A DNA stretch of 64,000 nucleotides from Streptomyces beigongshangae. Lineage in GTDB: Bacteria; Actinomycetota; Actinomycetes; Streptomycetales; Streptomycetaceae. The stretch lies in the NCBI RefSeq assembly GCF_019710745.1, contig NZ_JAHKJW010000010.1, forward strand, positions 132,401 through 196,400, given 5' to 3'. The notes beneath the pieces were generated by a model. It had not been told where the DNA came from, searched no databases, and saw only the letters and a list, made by a program, of their open reading frames with translations. Positions 1-8,950 of the stretch are shown piece by piece; within the stretch, counting starts at the first letter, position 1; every line of letters starts with the position of its first letter. A program made the position numbers and the translations under genes.

Positions 1-446
1 GAGGCCAGCTCCGGCTGCGACTGGAGGTACGGGAAGAACTGGGCGCCGAAGATGTCGTCGAAGACCGTGTGGCCGCTGCGCACGGTCTCGTGCAGCTTGG
101 CGATCGGCTTCCAGTACAGGTCCTCACCCATCATGAGAAAGCTGTCCCTGAGCGAGCCGGGTACCCCTTCGCGGAGCAGCTCCGCCATGGGCGTGAGATG
201 GAACCGCCCCTCCGCGTCCTCGCGGAAGACCTCCCTGGTGGCCAGGTAGCGCATCAGGCGCCGAAGGTGAGGGCCGTGCAGTCCGGTGGACTCGCCGAGC
301 TCCATGGGGGGGCGGGGACCCTCGGCGAGCTTGTCGGCGACACCGGCCCGGGTGACGGTGTAGAGCGAGGCCGTGTAGAGGTAACCGTTCATGTGCTCGG
401 ACAACCGCGCGCTGAGCTCGGCGGTGTCGTGCTGAGCAGATGCCAT
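1..446 (-). CDS. O-methyltransferase, N-terminal part (cut by window edge)
   Basis: The start codon is ATG at 446 and the protein begins MASAQHDTAELS; the C-terminus lies beyond the left edge. The visible part of about 148 residues has the dimerisation and winged-helix fold of SAM-dependent O-methyltransferases of the carminomycin/mitomycin type: a helical start, an ELGESTGLHGPHLRRLMRYL helix-turn-helix-like stretch near residue 50-70, a FREDAEGRFHLTPMAELL beta-wing, then a DSFLMMGEDLYWKPIAKLHE segment that precedes the SAM domain in this family. The SAM-binding half is not visible, so catalytic activity cannot be judged. It sits beside sugar and glycosyltransferase genes, so a tailoring role on a natural product is likely. 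A strong hairpin separates it from the exporter gene upstream. Confidence 0.75.
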   Translation of the reverse strand, partial: MASAQHDTAELSARLSEHMNGYLYTASLYTVTRAGVADKLAEGPRPPMELGESTGLHGPHLRRLMRYLATREVFREDAEGRFHLTPMAELLREGVPGSLRDSFLMMGEDLYWKPIAKLHETVRSGHTVFDDIFGAQFFPYLQSQPELA

Positions 447-600
447 CGTGGGTGCCTTCCGGATCAGGGAGCGGGGAGGAAGCCGTCGCGGGCCCGGTCA
501 CGGGCGCGTCGTACTCCTACGGTGTCCGAGCGGACTTGAGGGGCGATACAGAGCGGCTTGCGGAGGACGCAGAGGTGCGGGCGACGCCCTGTCCCGGTAC

Positions 601-648
601 GGCACAGCCCGTTCCGCCGCCGGGCGGGCGTGCGGAACGGGCTGTGCC
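601..648. terminator. Strong inverted repeat downstream of the exporter gene
   Basis: A perfect 17-bp stem (601-617 against 632-648) encloses a 14-base GC-rich loop just after the stop of the minus-strand exporter gene at 657. It has no T-tract, as is common for Streptomyces terminators. It should end the exporter transcript before the O-methyltransferase gene. Confidence 0.75.
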
Positions 649-656
649 GAGCTGGG

Positions 657-2174
657 TCAGTGAGCGGGGGCCGCCGCTGCGGACTCCCCGTCGGTCTCCT
701 CCTCCGGCGGCGGTGTGAAGGTGAAGACGCCTCCGTCCTTCGGGAGGGCGAAGACCAGCAGGAAGACGATCGCGAAACCGGCCGCCACCCACCACATGGA
801 GGTGCTGAAGGCGTTGATGTAGTCGTCGGCCGTGGGGCCGCGGCCGCCCGAGCCGTCGAGGCTGCGGAAGAACGACAAGGACGTCAGGCCGAGCCCGATC
901 GCGGTGCCCAACTGCATGGTCGTGCTGACCAGACCCGAGGCCGATCCAGCGTGGGCGAACGGCACTTCGGACAAGATCGCGCTGGACAGCGGCGCGACGA
1001 TCAGGCCCATGCCCACACCCACCACCGCCATCGCCAGCAGCACGTGCCACGCCTGGATGTCGGTGCCGAAGTGCCGGGCCTCCCACAGGTACAGCAGCGC
1101 GCCGACGAGCATGATCAGAGTGCCTGCCTGGAGCACCTTGCGCCCGTACCTCGGGACGAACGACTTGATGGAGCGGCCGGCGAGCAATGCCACGGCGATG
1201 GACAGCGGGATCGTCACCAGGCCCGCCCGCAAGGGGCTCCAGCCCAGGCCGATCTGCAGGTACAGCCCGCCGACCAGGCCGAAGATGCCGAACGACACGG
1301 AGAACGTGAGCTGGAGCGCGATTCCGCCCGCGAAGCTCTTCAAGCGGAACAGCGGCAGTTCGACCAGCGCCGACCTGCCCTGCCGCAGCCGCGAGCGCTG
1401 GTACAGGACGAACACGACGACGAGCACCAGGCTGCCGGCCAGGCAGCCGAAGCTCCAGGCGGGCCAGCCCAGTTCACGTCCCTGGGTGAGCGGGTACAGC
1501 AGGGCCAGCATGGTGGCGGCGGCGAGAAACACCCCGACGAGGTCCAGGCGCAGGGCGTCGGGCGCCCTGGAGTCGTTGATCACCCGCAGGCCGATGAGGA
1601 GACCGGCGATGCCGATGGGCAGGTTGATCAGGAAGATGGGGCGCCATTCGAGGCCGAAGAGGTTCCACTCGGTCAGCACGGCGCCGATGAGCGGCCCGGC
1701 GACGGCTCCGATACCGAAGATCGCGCCCACCATGCCGAACACCTTGCCCCGCTCGTCGGCGGGGAAGGTGACATGGATGATGGACAGGACCTGGGGGACC
1801 ATCAGCGAGGCCATGGCGCCCTGAAGGATGCGTGCGGTGATCAGCATTTCCGGACTGCCGGCGACGGCGCACAGCGCCGAGGCGATCGTGAATCCGCCGA
1901 CCCCGATCAGGAACAGTCTCTTGCGGCCGAAGATGTCGCCGAGTCTGCCACCGGTAATCAGGCCGATGGCAAATGTGAGCGTATAACCACCTGTGATCCA
2001 CTGGATCTCGGCGAACGATGCGTCGATGTCCGCGCGGATCTTGGGGAGCGCGATATTGACGATCGTGGAGTCGACGAGGTCCAGAAAACTGGCGGTCAGC
2101 AGCACGGCCAGCGCACGCCATCGATGAGGGTCAGGGGCTGGGGGAGCAGCCTCCTCATCAAGGGCAGAGCTCAT
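657..2174 (-). CDS. MFS multidrug exporter, DHA2 (14-TM) family
   Basis: A 505-residue integral membrane protein of the EmrB/QacA type, expected to export drugs or a natural product with proton antiport. The ATG at 2174 is preferred over upstream in-frame starts because AAGGAG lies six bases before it. Visible signatures are the helix-1 motif LDxxIVNIALPKI, typical of DHA2 proteins, the loop 2-3 motif GGRLGDIFGRKR, and the helix-5 motif with GIGAVAGPLIGAVL (antiporter motif C). Hydrophobic segments fit 14 helices, with a charged cytoplasmic tail. The neighbours are glycosyltransferase and sugar genes, so it is probably the self-resistance or export pump of that cluster. The substrate cannot be read from the sequence. 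Confidence 0.9.
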   Translation of the reverse strand: MSSALDEEAAPPAPDPHRWRALAVLLTASFLDLVDSTIVNIALPKIRADIDASFAEIQWITGGYTLTFAIGLITGGRLGDIFGRKRLFLIGVGGFTIASALCAVAGSPEMLITARILQGAMASLMVPQVLSIIHVTFPADERGKVFGMVGAIFGIGAVAGPLIGAVLTEWNLFGLEWRPIFLINLPIGIAGLLIGLRVINDSRAPDALRLDLVGVFLAAATMLALLYPLTQGRELGWPAWSFGCLAGSLVLVVVFVLYQRSRLRQGRSALVELPLFRLKSFAGGIALQLTFSVSFGIFGLVGGLYLQIGLGWSPLRAGLVTIPLSIAVALLAGRSIKSFVPRYGRKVLQAGTLIMLVGALLYLWEARHFGTDIQAWHVLLAMAVVGVGMGLIVAPLSSAILSEVPFAHAGSASGLVSTTMQLGTAIGLGLTSLSFFRSLDGSGGRGPTADDYINAFSTSMWWVAAGFAIVFLLVFALPKDGGVFTFTPPPEEETDGESAAAAPAH

Positions 2175-2318
2175 GGCATTCTCCTTGCAACGGGACGTGG
2201 GGGACATGGTTAAGAAGTCGAGTGTTCCCGATGCCGCTCGATTCCCGCTCGAGTCCGGCTGGACCCGGATGCCCACCCGCGCACCGCGGTTCACGTGCGC
2301 GCGCCCCGAACCGAAGGA

Positions 2319-3608
2319 TCACGCCCGCGCGGCGGACGGTGCACTCAGCTCGACCAGCCGCTCCAGGGCCGGGACGACGTCTCGCGGGTTCGGCATGGCC
2401 GCCCAGTCCGCGTACAGGGAGCGGGCCCCGCGCCGGAACGAGGGGTCGTTCAGGACGCTCAGCAGCCGCTCGCGCATCGCGGGCACGGAGTCCTTCCTAT
2501 GGCTGAGGGGCAGTCCGGCGCCGTGGCGGACGGCGCACGCCGCGTAGAACTCCGCCTCGGGCCCGTCGTCCACCTCGATGAGCTGCGGGACCTGGTGGGC
2601 CACCGCGGCGGTGAAGGTTCCGCCGCCGCCGTGGTGGATGATCGCCGAGCAGTGCGGCAGCAGCTCGTTGAGCGGAAGGTAGCTGATGACCCGTAGGTTG
2701 TCGGGCACTTTCAGCCCGGCCAGCTGGCGCTCGTTGAGGGTGGCCACCACCTCCACGTCCAAGCCCTCCACCGTCTCCAGGAGCGCGCCGACCATCGCGC
2801 CGTTGCTCCAAAAGTCCCGTCCGGACGTACCGAGCGACAGCGCGACACGGGGCCGCGACGAGGACCGCAGCAGCCAGTCCGGCACGACCGCGGGCGCGGT
2901 GTAGGGCAGTCGGCGCATCGACAGGGTGCGGGTGGCGGCGGGCAGCCGTACGTCCTCCAGGGTCGGGTCGATCGTCCACTGCCCGAACATCAACTCGTCG
3001 TCGGCTTCCACGCCGTACCGCCGCGCCGCGGTGCGCAGCGGCTCCAGCAGCGGATCGGTCACCCCGGCCGCCATCCCGGCCGCGTGCGCCTCGCACTTGT
3101 CGCGGGCCCACTGCCAGTAGTCCGGGCCCCACAGCAGACGTGCCTGTGCCGCGCCGGAGCACCGTGCGGCGACCGCCGCGGCCGGCCAGCACGGGTCCCA
3201 CAGCACCAGGTGCGGCCGCCACGCGCGGGCGAACTCCACCAGGCCGTCCGCGCCGGGATGCGGGTCCCCGGGAGCGAGCTGGACGGGGTGGAACATGCGC
3301 AGCGTGGTGAGGAGGTAGGTGGTGACCATCGTCCACTGCTGACGCTCGTCGGGCGCGACGTCCCAGACAGCGGCGAGCTGTTCGCGCTCGGCCTCGCCGG
3401 GCACGTAGTCACCGCCGGTGGACAGGGCCGGCATCCCGCCCGCAGCGTCCAGGGCCACCGCGGTCAGCCCGGCAGCGGTGACGGCACCGGCCAGATCGGG
3501 GTGCGAGGCTACCCGTACCTCGTGCCCCGCGGCCTGCAGGGCCAGGGCCAGCGGAACCATCGTGTTGAGGTGGGCCGGGGCCGGCCACACCGTGAAGAGA
3601 ACGCGCAT
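2319..3608 (-). CDS. Glycosyltransferase, macrolide/aromatic polyketide type (GT1)
   Basis: A 429-residue GT-B fold transferase of the DesVII/EryCIII type, which attaches TDP-deoxysugars to natural products. ATG at 3608 follows a GGAG site. The N-terminal acceptor domain starts MRVLFTVWPAPAHLNTMVPL with the usual HLNTMVPLA loop. The donor domain has LSLGTS near residue 260, and the sugar-nucleotide motif reads HCSAIIHHGGGGTFTAAVAHQVPQL, ending in the P-Q donor pair of antibiotic glycosyltransferases. It is divergent from a second glycosyltransferase at 3806 with about 200 bp between them. No P450-like activator gene of the DesVIII/EryCII kind is seen next to either. Sugar and acceptor are unknown. 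Confidence 0.9.
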   Translation of the reverse strand: MRVLFTVWPAPAHLNTMVPLALALQAAGHEVRVASHPDLAGAVTAAGLTAVALDAAGGMPALSTGGDYVPGEAEREQLAAVWDVAPDERQQWTMVTTYLLTTLRMFHPVQLAPGDPHPGADGLVEFARAWRPHLVLWDPCWPAAAVAARCSGAAQARLLWGPDYWQWARDKCEAHAAGMAAGVTDPLLEPLRTAARRYGVEADDELMFGQWTIDPTLEDVRLPAATRTLSMRRLPYTAPAVVPDWLLRSSSRPRVALSLGTSGRDFWSNGAMVGALLETVEGLDVEVVATLNERQLAGLKVPDNLRVISYLPLNELLPHCSAIIHHGGGGTFTAAVAHQVPQLIEVDDGPEAEFYAACAVRHGAGLPLSHRKDSVPAMRERLLSVLNDPSFRRGARSLYADWAAMPNPRDVVPALERLVELSAPSAARA

Positions 3609-3805
3609 GGGGCGACTCCTGCTCTGGGGCGGGCATACGCCACCACGATGGGCAACGGCTCTCGGATCCGGCTTGAGCCTGCCGCTCCCTCCGCCCGCCT
3701 CCTCCGAGCCGGAGAGAGGTGCAGGTCCAGCGGTGGTGTAGTGGACTTCTAGCCGCCTCCGGCACGATCTCGCTCAGTCGGCGAAGGACACCGGGAGGAG
3801 ACCCG

Positions 3806-5068
3806 ATGCGCGTCCTGTTCGTGGTGTGGCCCGTACAGGCTCACTTCTATCCTCAGATACCGCTGGCATGGGCCCTGCAGGGAGCGGGGCACGAGGTGTG
3901 CGTCGCCTCCCACCCCGATCTGGCCGACACCATCACCGCCGCCGGGCTGTCGGCGGTCCCGCTGGGCAAGGACACCGGCATGCCCGCGCTGGCGACCATC
4001 GGCGAGTACGTGACGGGGGAGGAGCAACGAGCGGCCTTGGCCGACCGGTTGGGCATCGCGCCCGCCGACCGCTCCTACCCCTGGGACATGTACAGCTCCT
4101 ACTACGTGCCCGAGATCCGGATATTCCACCCGGAGGGTGCCACGCCCCAGGACGCCAACCCGGGCGCCGACGACCTGGTGAGGTTCGCCCAGGGCTGGCA
4201 GCCGGACCTGGTGCTGTGGGAGGGGGTCTGGCTCGCCGCCGCGGTGGCGGCGCGGTCCTGCGGAGCGGCGCACGCACGCTCGTTGTGGGCGCCCGACTAC
4301 CTGGGCTGGGGCAGGGCACGGCACCTGGCGGCCGGCCTGGCGGACCCGTTGGCTGAACTCGTCGGCCCGGTGGCCGAACGCTACGGCGTGCCGGTGGACG
4401 AGGAGTTGCTGCTGGGTCAGTGGAGCATCGACCCCACACCGGCGAAGGTGCCCCGCCTCACCGACGTCCGCACGGTCCCTGTCAGGAGGGTGCCCTCGAC
4501 CGGTGCCACCGCTCTGCCCGGCTGGCTGCACCCCAGGCCCGAGCGGCCGCGGGTGGCGCTCACGCTGGGCGCGTCGATGCGGAACTACATGATCAACAAG
4601 CCGCTGATCTCCGCCATGCTGGACATGATGGACGGCCTCGACATCGAAGTGGTGGCCACCTTCAACGAAGCCCAGCTGGCGGACCAGCGGGTTCCCGACA
4701 ACGTACGCACCATTGACTACATCCCGCTGGCGCAGCTGCTGCCGACCTGCTCGGCGATCGTCCACCACGGGGCCGGCGGGACCATGTCGGCCGCGACTGC
4801 CCACCGGGTGCCGCAGCTCATCGAGATGGACGGTCTGGAGGCGCATCTCTACGCGCCCTACGTCACCGGCCTCGGCGCCGGCCTGACCGTCGACCACCAG
4901 AAGGACTCCACGTCCGAGATGCGCAAGCAGTTGCTGCGGCTCGTGGAAGAACCCTCCTTCCAGGCCGGCGCCGACGCGCTGCACGCGGACTGGCTCGCGC
5001 TGCCGGCGCCCGGCGACATCGTCCCCACCCTGGAGAGGCTCACCGCACAGTTCCGTGACCGTTCCTGA
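3806..5068 (+). CDS. Second glycosyltransferase, GT1 antibiotic type
   Basis: A 420-residue homologue of the gene at 2319-3608: MRVLFVVWPVQAHFYPQIPL at the start, LTLGASMRNYM in the hinge, and HHGAGGTMSAATAHRVPQL as donor-site motif. ATG at 3806 is preferred because GGGAGGAG precedes it by six bases. In the first motif the usual HLN is HFY, and the glycine-rich loop carries an alanine where its sister has four glycines. It leads an operon with a sugar C-methyltransferase, epimerase and ketoreductase, so a branched deoxysugar is its probable donor. Two related enzymes suggest two sugars or two attachment sites. Confidence 0.9.
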   Translation: MRVLFVVWPVQAHFYPQIPLAWALQGAGHEVCVASHPDLADTITAAGLSAVPLGKDTGMPALATIGEYVTGEEQRAALADRLGIAPADRSYPWDMYSSYYVPEIRIFHPEGATPQDANPGADDLVRFAQGWQPDLVLWEGVWLAAAVAARSCGAAHARSLWAPDYLGWGRARHLAAGLADPLAELVGPVAERYGVPVDEELLLGQWSIDPTPAKVPRLTDVRTVPVRRVPSTGATALPGWLHPRPERPRVALTLGASMRNYMINKPLISAMLDMMDGLDIEVVATFNEAQLADQRVPDNVRTIDYIPLAQLLPTCSAIVHHGAGGTMSAATAHRVPQLIEMDGLEAHLYAPYVTGLGAGLTVDHQKDSTSEMRKQLLRLVEEPSFQAGADALHADWLALPAPGDIVPTLERLTAQFRDRS

Positions 5069-5147
5069 CCGGCTGCACGGTGAACGTCCCAGCTCCGCGT
5101 GCGCGGAGTTCCGCGGGCCCTGGGCCCCTTGGCTGAAAGTTACCGCG

Positions 5148-6380
5148 ATGGCCATCGATGCCTGCCGCATCTGCGGCAACCACGAACTGCTGCCCGTGCT
5201 CGACCTGGGCGCACAGACGTTGACGTGTGTGTTCCCCACCAGCCCCGACGCCGACGTGCCTGCCGTCCCGCTGGAACTCGTCCGGTGCTCGCCCGTCGGC
5301 TGTGGCCTGCTGCAACTGCGCCACACCGCTGACTTCTCCCTGATGTACGGCGATCACTACGCCTATCGCTCCGGGATCCGGCCGTTCATGATCGAACACC
5401 TTCGGAGCAAGGTGGACATGCTCACCGGGATGGTCGACATCGGCTCCAACGACCTGGTGCTGGACATCGGCAGCAACGACGCGACGCTGCTGCGCTGTTA
5501 CCCCGCCGACGGGCCGCAGTTGGTCGGCGTCGACCCGTCCGCAGGGAAGTTCCGCGACCGCTACCCGGCCGGCGCCGAGCTGATCGCCGACTTCTTCTCC
5601 GCCAAGGCATTTACGGACCGCTTCGGCTCCCGCAAGGCCAAGGCGGTCACGTCGATCGCGATGTTCTACGACCTGCCGCGGCCCCTGGAGTTCATGCAGG
5701 ACGTCAGCGACATCCTGGCTGACGACGGGGTGTGGCTGATGGAGCAGAGCTACATGCCGGCGATGCTGGAGGCGACCGCCTACGACGTGGTCTGTCACGA
5801 GCATCTCGAGTACTACGGCCTGCGACAGATCGAGTGGATGGCCGAGCGCACCGGACTGACCGTGATCAGCGCGGAGCTGACCGAGGTGTACGGCGGCAGT
5901 CTCAACGTCGTCCTGGCCAAGAACCCCGCCCGGCACCGGGTCGACCTCGCGGGAGTCGAGCGGATCCGGGCCCGCGAGAGCGCGCTCGCCCTGGACACCA
6001 TGGCGCCGTTCCAGGCGTTCACCGAACGTGTCCACCGCTACCGGGAACAGCTCGTCGAACTGCTGGCGGACTCACGCAAGGCGGGCAGGCGGACGCTCGG
6101 GTACGGAGCCTCCACCAAGGGCAACGTCATCCTGCAGTTCTGCGGACTGGGCCCCGACGAACTGGAGTGCATCGGCGAACCGAGCGAGGAGAAATGGGGC
6201 TGTTTCACACCCGGCACCGGCATCCCCATCGTGTCGGAGAAAGAGGCCAAGTCCCGCAAGCCGGACCAGTTGCTCGTACTTCCCTGGATCTACCGGGACG
6301 GTTTCCTTGAGCGGGAGCGCGAGTACATGGCCCGCGGCGGCAGGCTGGTCTTCCCCCTGCCCGCACTCGAAATCGTCTGA
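5148..6380 (+). CDS. NDP-hexose 3-C-methyltransferase (TylCIII/EryBIII type)
   Basis: About 410 residues. The N-terminus has CRIC followed by CSPVGC, the four-cysteine zinc site of the TylC3 family. A Rossmann SAM domain follows (LVLDIGSNDATLL), then a conserved VVCHEHLEYYG segment that carries the catalytic His-Glu region of this family, and a C-terminal lobe with GYGASTKGN. The family adds the C-3 methyl group of mycarose-type sugars. The start is uncertain: a GTG at 5055 would overlap the glycosyltransferase by 14 bp and add 31 residues without family character, so ATG at 5148, directly before the zinc motif, is preferred although its ribosome site is weak. It is co-transcribed with the genes on both sides. 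Confidence 0.85.
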   Translation: MAIDACRICGNHELLPVLDLGAQTLTCVFPTSPDADVPAVPLELVRCSPVGCGLLQLRHTADFSLMYGDHYAYRSGIRPFMIEHLRSKVDMLTGMVDIGSNDLVLDIGSNDATLLRCYPADGPQLVGVDPSAGKFRDRYPAGAELIADFFSAKAFTDRFGSRKAKAVTSIAMFYDLPRPLEFMQDVSDILADDGVWLMEQSYMPAMLEATAYDVVCHEHLEYYGLRQIEWMAERTGLTVISAELTEVYGGSLNVVLAKNPARHRVDLAGVERIRARESALALDTMAPFQAFTERVHRYREQLVELLADSRKAGRRTLGYGASTKGNVILQFCGLGPDELECIGEPSEEKWGCFTPGTGIPIVSEKEAKSRKPDQLLVLPWIYRDGFLEREREYMARGGRLVFPLPALEIV

Positions 6381-6384
6381 TCCC

Positions 6385-6969
6385 GTGCGCATCCGCCGAC
6401 TCGCCGTCGAAGGCGCCTTCGAGTTCACCCCCGAAGTCCACTCGGACCGGCGTGGACTGTTCGTCTCCCCCCTCCAGGAAGAGCCGTTCCTCTCCGTTGT
6501 GGGCCGTCCGTTCCGCGTGGCACAGACCAACCACAGCAGGTCGGCCAAGGGGGTGCTGCGCGGCCTGCACTTCACCACCGCTCCGCCCGGCCAGGCCAAG
6601 TACGTCCACTGCGCCCGCGGCAGCGCCCTCGACGTTGTCGTGGACATCCGTCTCGGCTCGCCCACCTTCGGCGCGTGGGACGCCATCGCCATGGACTCCG
6701 GGACCTTTCGCGCCGCGTACTTCCCCGAGGGCGTCGGGCATGCCTTCCTCGCCCTGGAGGAGGACACGGTCATGTCGTACCTGGTGTCCACCCCTTACCG
6801 GGCGGAGCTGGAACTGGCCGTCGATCCGCTCGATCCCCGGCTCGCCCTGCCGTGGCCCGACGACCTGGAATTCATCGTCTCCGACCGCGACCTCTCCGCT
6901 CCCAGCCTGGCCGAGGCGCAGGCCAAGGGCTTGTTGCCGCGGTACGAGGACTGCGGGAGAAGGGAGTGA
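6385..6969 (+). CDS. dTDP-4-keto-6-deoxyhexose 3,5- or 5-epimerase (RmlC family)
   Basis: A 194-residue cupin of the usual RmlC length. GTG at 6385 lies four bases after the methyltransferase stop. The catalytic histidine is His62 in VLRGLHF, and the acid residue is Tyr132 in SYLVSTPY. FPEGVGHAFLAL is the standard core strand. The enzyme turns the D-configured keto sugar into an L-sugar, as EryBVII or TylCVII do before the final ketoreduction. Sequence alone does not say whether it epimerises C-3, C-5 or both. Its last bases overlap the ketoreductase gene. Confidence 0.88.
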   Translation: MRIRRLAVEGAFEFTPEVHSDRRGLFVSPLQEEPFLSVVGRPFRVAQTNHSRSAKGVLRGLHFTTAPPGQAKYVHCARGSALDVVVDIRLGSPTFGAWDAIAMDSGTFRAAYFPEGVGHAFLALEEDTVMSYLVSTPYRAELELAVDPLDPRLALPWPDDLEFIVSDRDLSAPSLAEAQAKGLLPRYEDCGRRE

Positions 6970-7904
6970 GCGCGGAGGCGATGCCCACCGTCGCCGTCCT
7001 AGGCGCCACGGGATGCATGGGCCGGCAGATCAGCGCCGCCTTCGCGTCCCAAGGCGGCCGCGTCCTGGCGGTGGCCCGGCGGCGGGTTCCCGAGACGCAG
7101 CCGCCCGGCGGGCTCCCGTTCCTCCCGCTCGACATCGCCGCCTGCGGCGGCCGGGAACTCGCCGCGCTCCTGGCCGCCGAACGGGTCGGAACGGTAGTCA
7201 ACGCGACGCTGGGCTGGGGACGGACCGACGCGGAGATGTACCACTCCAACGTCCGCCCCGTGGAGACGATCATCGACGCGCTGCGGCGGCTGCCATGGCG
7301 CGCCCGCCTGGTCCAGTTGGGAACCATCCACGAGTACGGCCCGCTTCCCGAGGGTGTCGCGACGGACGAGGACGTCGAGCCCCGTCCCCGGTCGCCGTAC
7401 GCCCGCGCGAAGGTGATCGCCTCGCGGAAGGTGCTCGACGCGGTCGACGCGGGCGATGTCGACGCCGTCGTGCTACGGCTGACCAACACCATCGGTCCGT
7501 ATCCCGCGATGGAGAGCTTCCTCGGATCCCTTGCCCGCAGCATGCGCAGGGCGGACCCCGCCGAAGGGCTGGACGTGACGGTCGCACCGGCCCGTCGGGA
7601 CTACGTGGACGTCAGGGACGCCGTCGACGCCGTGGTCACCGCGGCGTACGGCCCCTGCGCGGAGCCGTTGCTCAACATAGGCAGCGGCACGGCGTCCACC
7701 ATCTGCACGCTGGTGCGCGCGCTGGCCGCCGCCGCCGGGCTGCCGCCGGGGTCCGTCCGGGAGCACGTGGCGGAGGTGAACAGCCGCAGCGCCGGCGCGG
7801 ACTGGATCAGGGTCGACATCGGGCGGGCACGGCGGGCGCTGGGCTGGCGGCCCCGCCGTACGCTGGCCGACTCCATGGAGGCGATGTGGGACACCGTGCG
7901 CTGA
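6966..7904 (+). CDS. NDP-4-keto-6-deoxyhexose 4-ketoreductase (SDR)
   Basis: A 312-residue extended SDR enzyme that fixes the C-4 hydroxyl of the sugar, like EryBIV or TylCIV. It has the N-terminal VLGATGCMGRQI NAD(P) loop, LGTIHEYG at the catalytic threonine/serine strand and SPYARAK as YxxxK. GTG at 6966 overlaps the epimerase stop (GTGA) and is preferred to ATG at 6981, which has only two bases between GGAGG and the codon. It is the last gene of the sugar operon. No NDP-glucose synthase, 4,6-dehydratase or 2,3-dehydratase is in view, so those must lie left of the window or elsewhere. Confidence 0.85.
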   Translation: MSAEAMPTVAVLGATGCMGRQISAAFASQGGRVLAVARRRVPETQPPGGLPFLPLDIAACGGRELAALLAAERVGTVVNATLGWGRTDAEMYHSNVRPVETIIDALRRLPWRARLVQLGTIHEYGPLPEGVATDEDVEPRPRSPYARAKVIASRKVLDAVDAGDVDAVVLRLTNTIGPYPAMESFLGSLARSMRRADPAEGLDVTVAPARRDYVDVRDAVDAVVTAAYGPCAEPLLNIGSGTASTICTLVRALAAAAGLPPGSVREHVAEVNSRSAGADWIRVDIGRARRALGWRPRRTLADSMEAMWDTVR

Positions 7905-7938
7905 CGAGTGCGCCGACGCAGGCCGGCCGTCGGTCCGT

Positions 7939-8742
7939 TCAGTCCGCTCTGGAGAGGGGCACGTGTGCGTGCTGCGCCTCCGGATCCATGGAGAGGATCG
8001 ACTGGTGCAGTCGCTGGAGTGGCGGTGAGGGTTCGAGGCCGAGCTCCTCGACGAGCGAGCCGCGCAACCGCTGATAGGCCTCCAGCGCCCGCCATGCCTT
8101 GTTCGACCGGTACAGCGCGGTCATCAGATAGGCGCAGAAATTCTCGTGCATGGGGTGCTTGGCCACCAGGACTCGCAGCTCGGGGACGATCTCTGCGTAC
8201 CGCCCGAGGCAGAGATCGGCTTCGACGCGCCGCTCCAGAGCGGACATCCGCCGCTCTTCCAGCCGGAGCCTCTCCAGTTCGAGGACGCTGCCCACCCGGA
8301 CGTCCACGAGGGCGGTCTCCTGCCACAGGTCCAGGCCGGCACGCAGCAGCGCGGCGGCGGTCCGGAAGTCGCCCGCCTCATGGGCGTCGCCCCCGGAGGC
8401 ACACAGCCGCTCGAACTCCTGCGCATCGATGTGCCCCGCCTGAACTTCCAGCAGATAGCCGCCGTGCTGGGTGACCAGGATGTCCTTGGGCTGCCGGGCC
8501 TGTTGGTCGCCCAGAGCGGCCGCGATCTTGCGGCGCAGTTGCAGGATGTACGTCTGCAACGTCGTGGCCGCACTGCGGGGCAGGTCCTCGCCCCAGATCT
8601 CCTCCATCAGGGTCGGCACCGTCACCACTTGCCCAGGACGCAGGGCGAGCAGAGCGAGAATCTGCCGAGGTTTCGCAGCACTCGGCACCACCGAGACGCC
8701 GTCGAGCACCGCTCCGAGCCTCCCCAATAAGGTGATGTTCAC
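7939..8742 (-). CDS. SARP-family pathway activator with a TTA codon
   Basis: A 267-residue Streptomyces antibiotic regulatory protein of the DnrI/ActII-ORF4 size. Residues 1-95 form an OmpR-like DNA-binding domain (ALLALRPGQVVTVPTLMEEIWGE, then the TTLQTYILQLRRKI recognition helix). Residues 95-250 form the bacterial transcriptional activation domain, ending LRGSLVEELGLEPSPPLQRLHQ. The start is GTG at 8742 with AGGAG nine bases before it. Codon 5 is TTA (8728-8730), so translation should depend on the bldA leucyl-tRNA and be late in growth. It is convergent with the sugar operon and lies at the cluster's right border, next to IS debris. It probably activates the sugar/natural-product genes. 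Confidence 0.92.
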   Translation of the reverse strand: MNITLLGRLGAVLDGVSVVPSAAKPRQILALLALRPGQVVTVPTLMEEIWGEDLPRSAATTLQTYILQLRRKIAAALGDQQARQPKDILVTQHGGYLLEVQAGHIDAQEFERLCASGGDAHEAGDFRTAAALLRAGLDLWQETALVDVRVGSVLELERLRLEERRMSALERRVEADLCLGRYAEIVPELRVLVAKHPMHENFCAYLMTALYRSNKAWRALEAYQRLRGSLVEELGLEPSPPLQRLHQSILSMDPEAQHAHVPLSRAD

Positions 8743-8950
8743 AGTCCGATCTCCTAACTCGCACGCTTGCCCATGCGCGTCTCGCAGCGGTGACAGAGCT
8801 TCGTGGGCGACAGTAGGTGCCGATTAGGCCAGAGGGTGTCCGCAACGGGTGGTTGGTTGTGGCGGTCTCTTTGGGTTCTGGTCCACTTGGTGGGCTCTGT
8901 CGCTGTTCTGGGGGTGGTGACGGTCAAGGACGGGTGGGCATCACCTTGGC

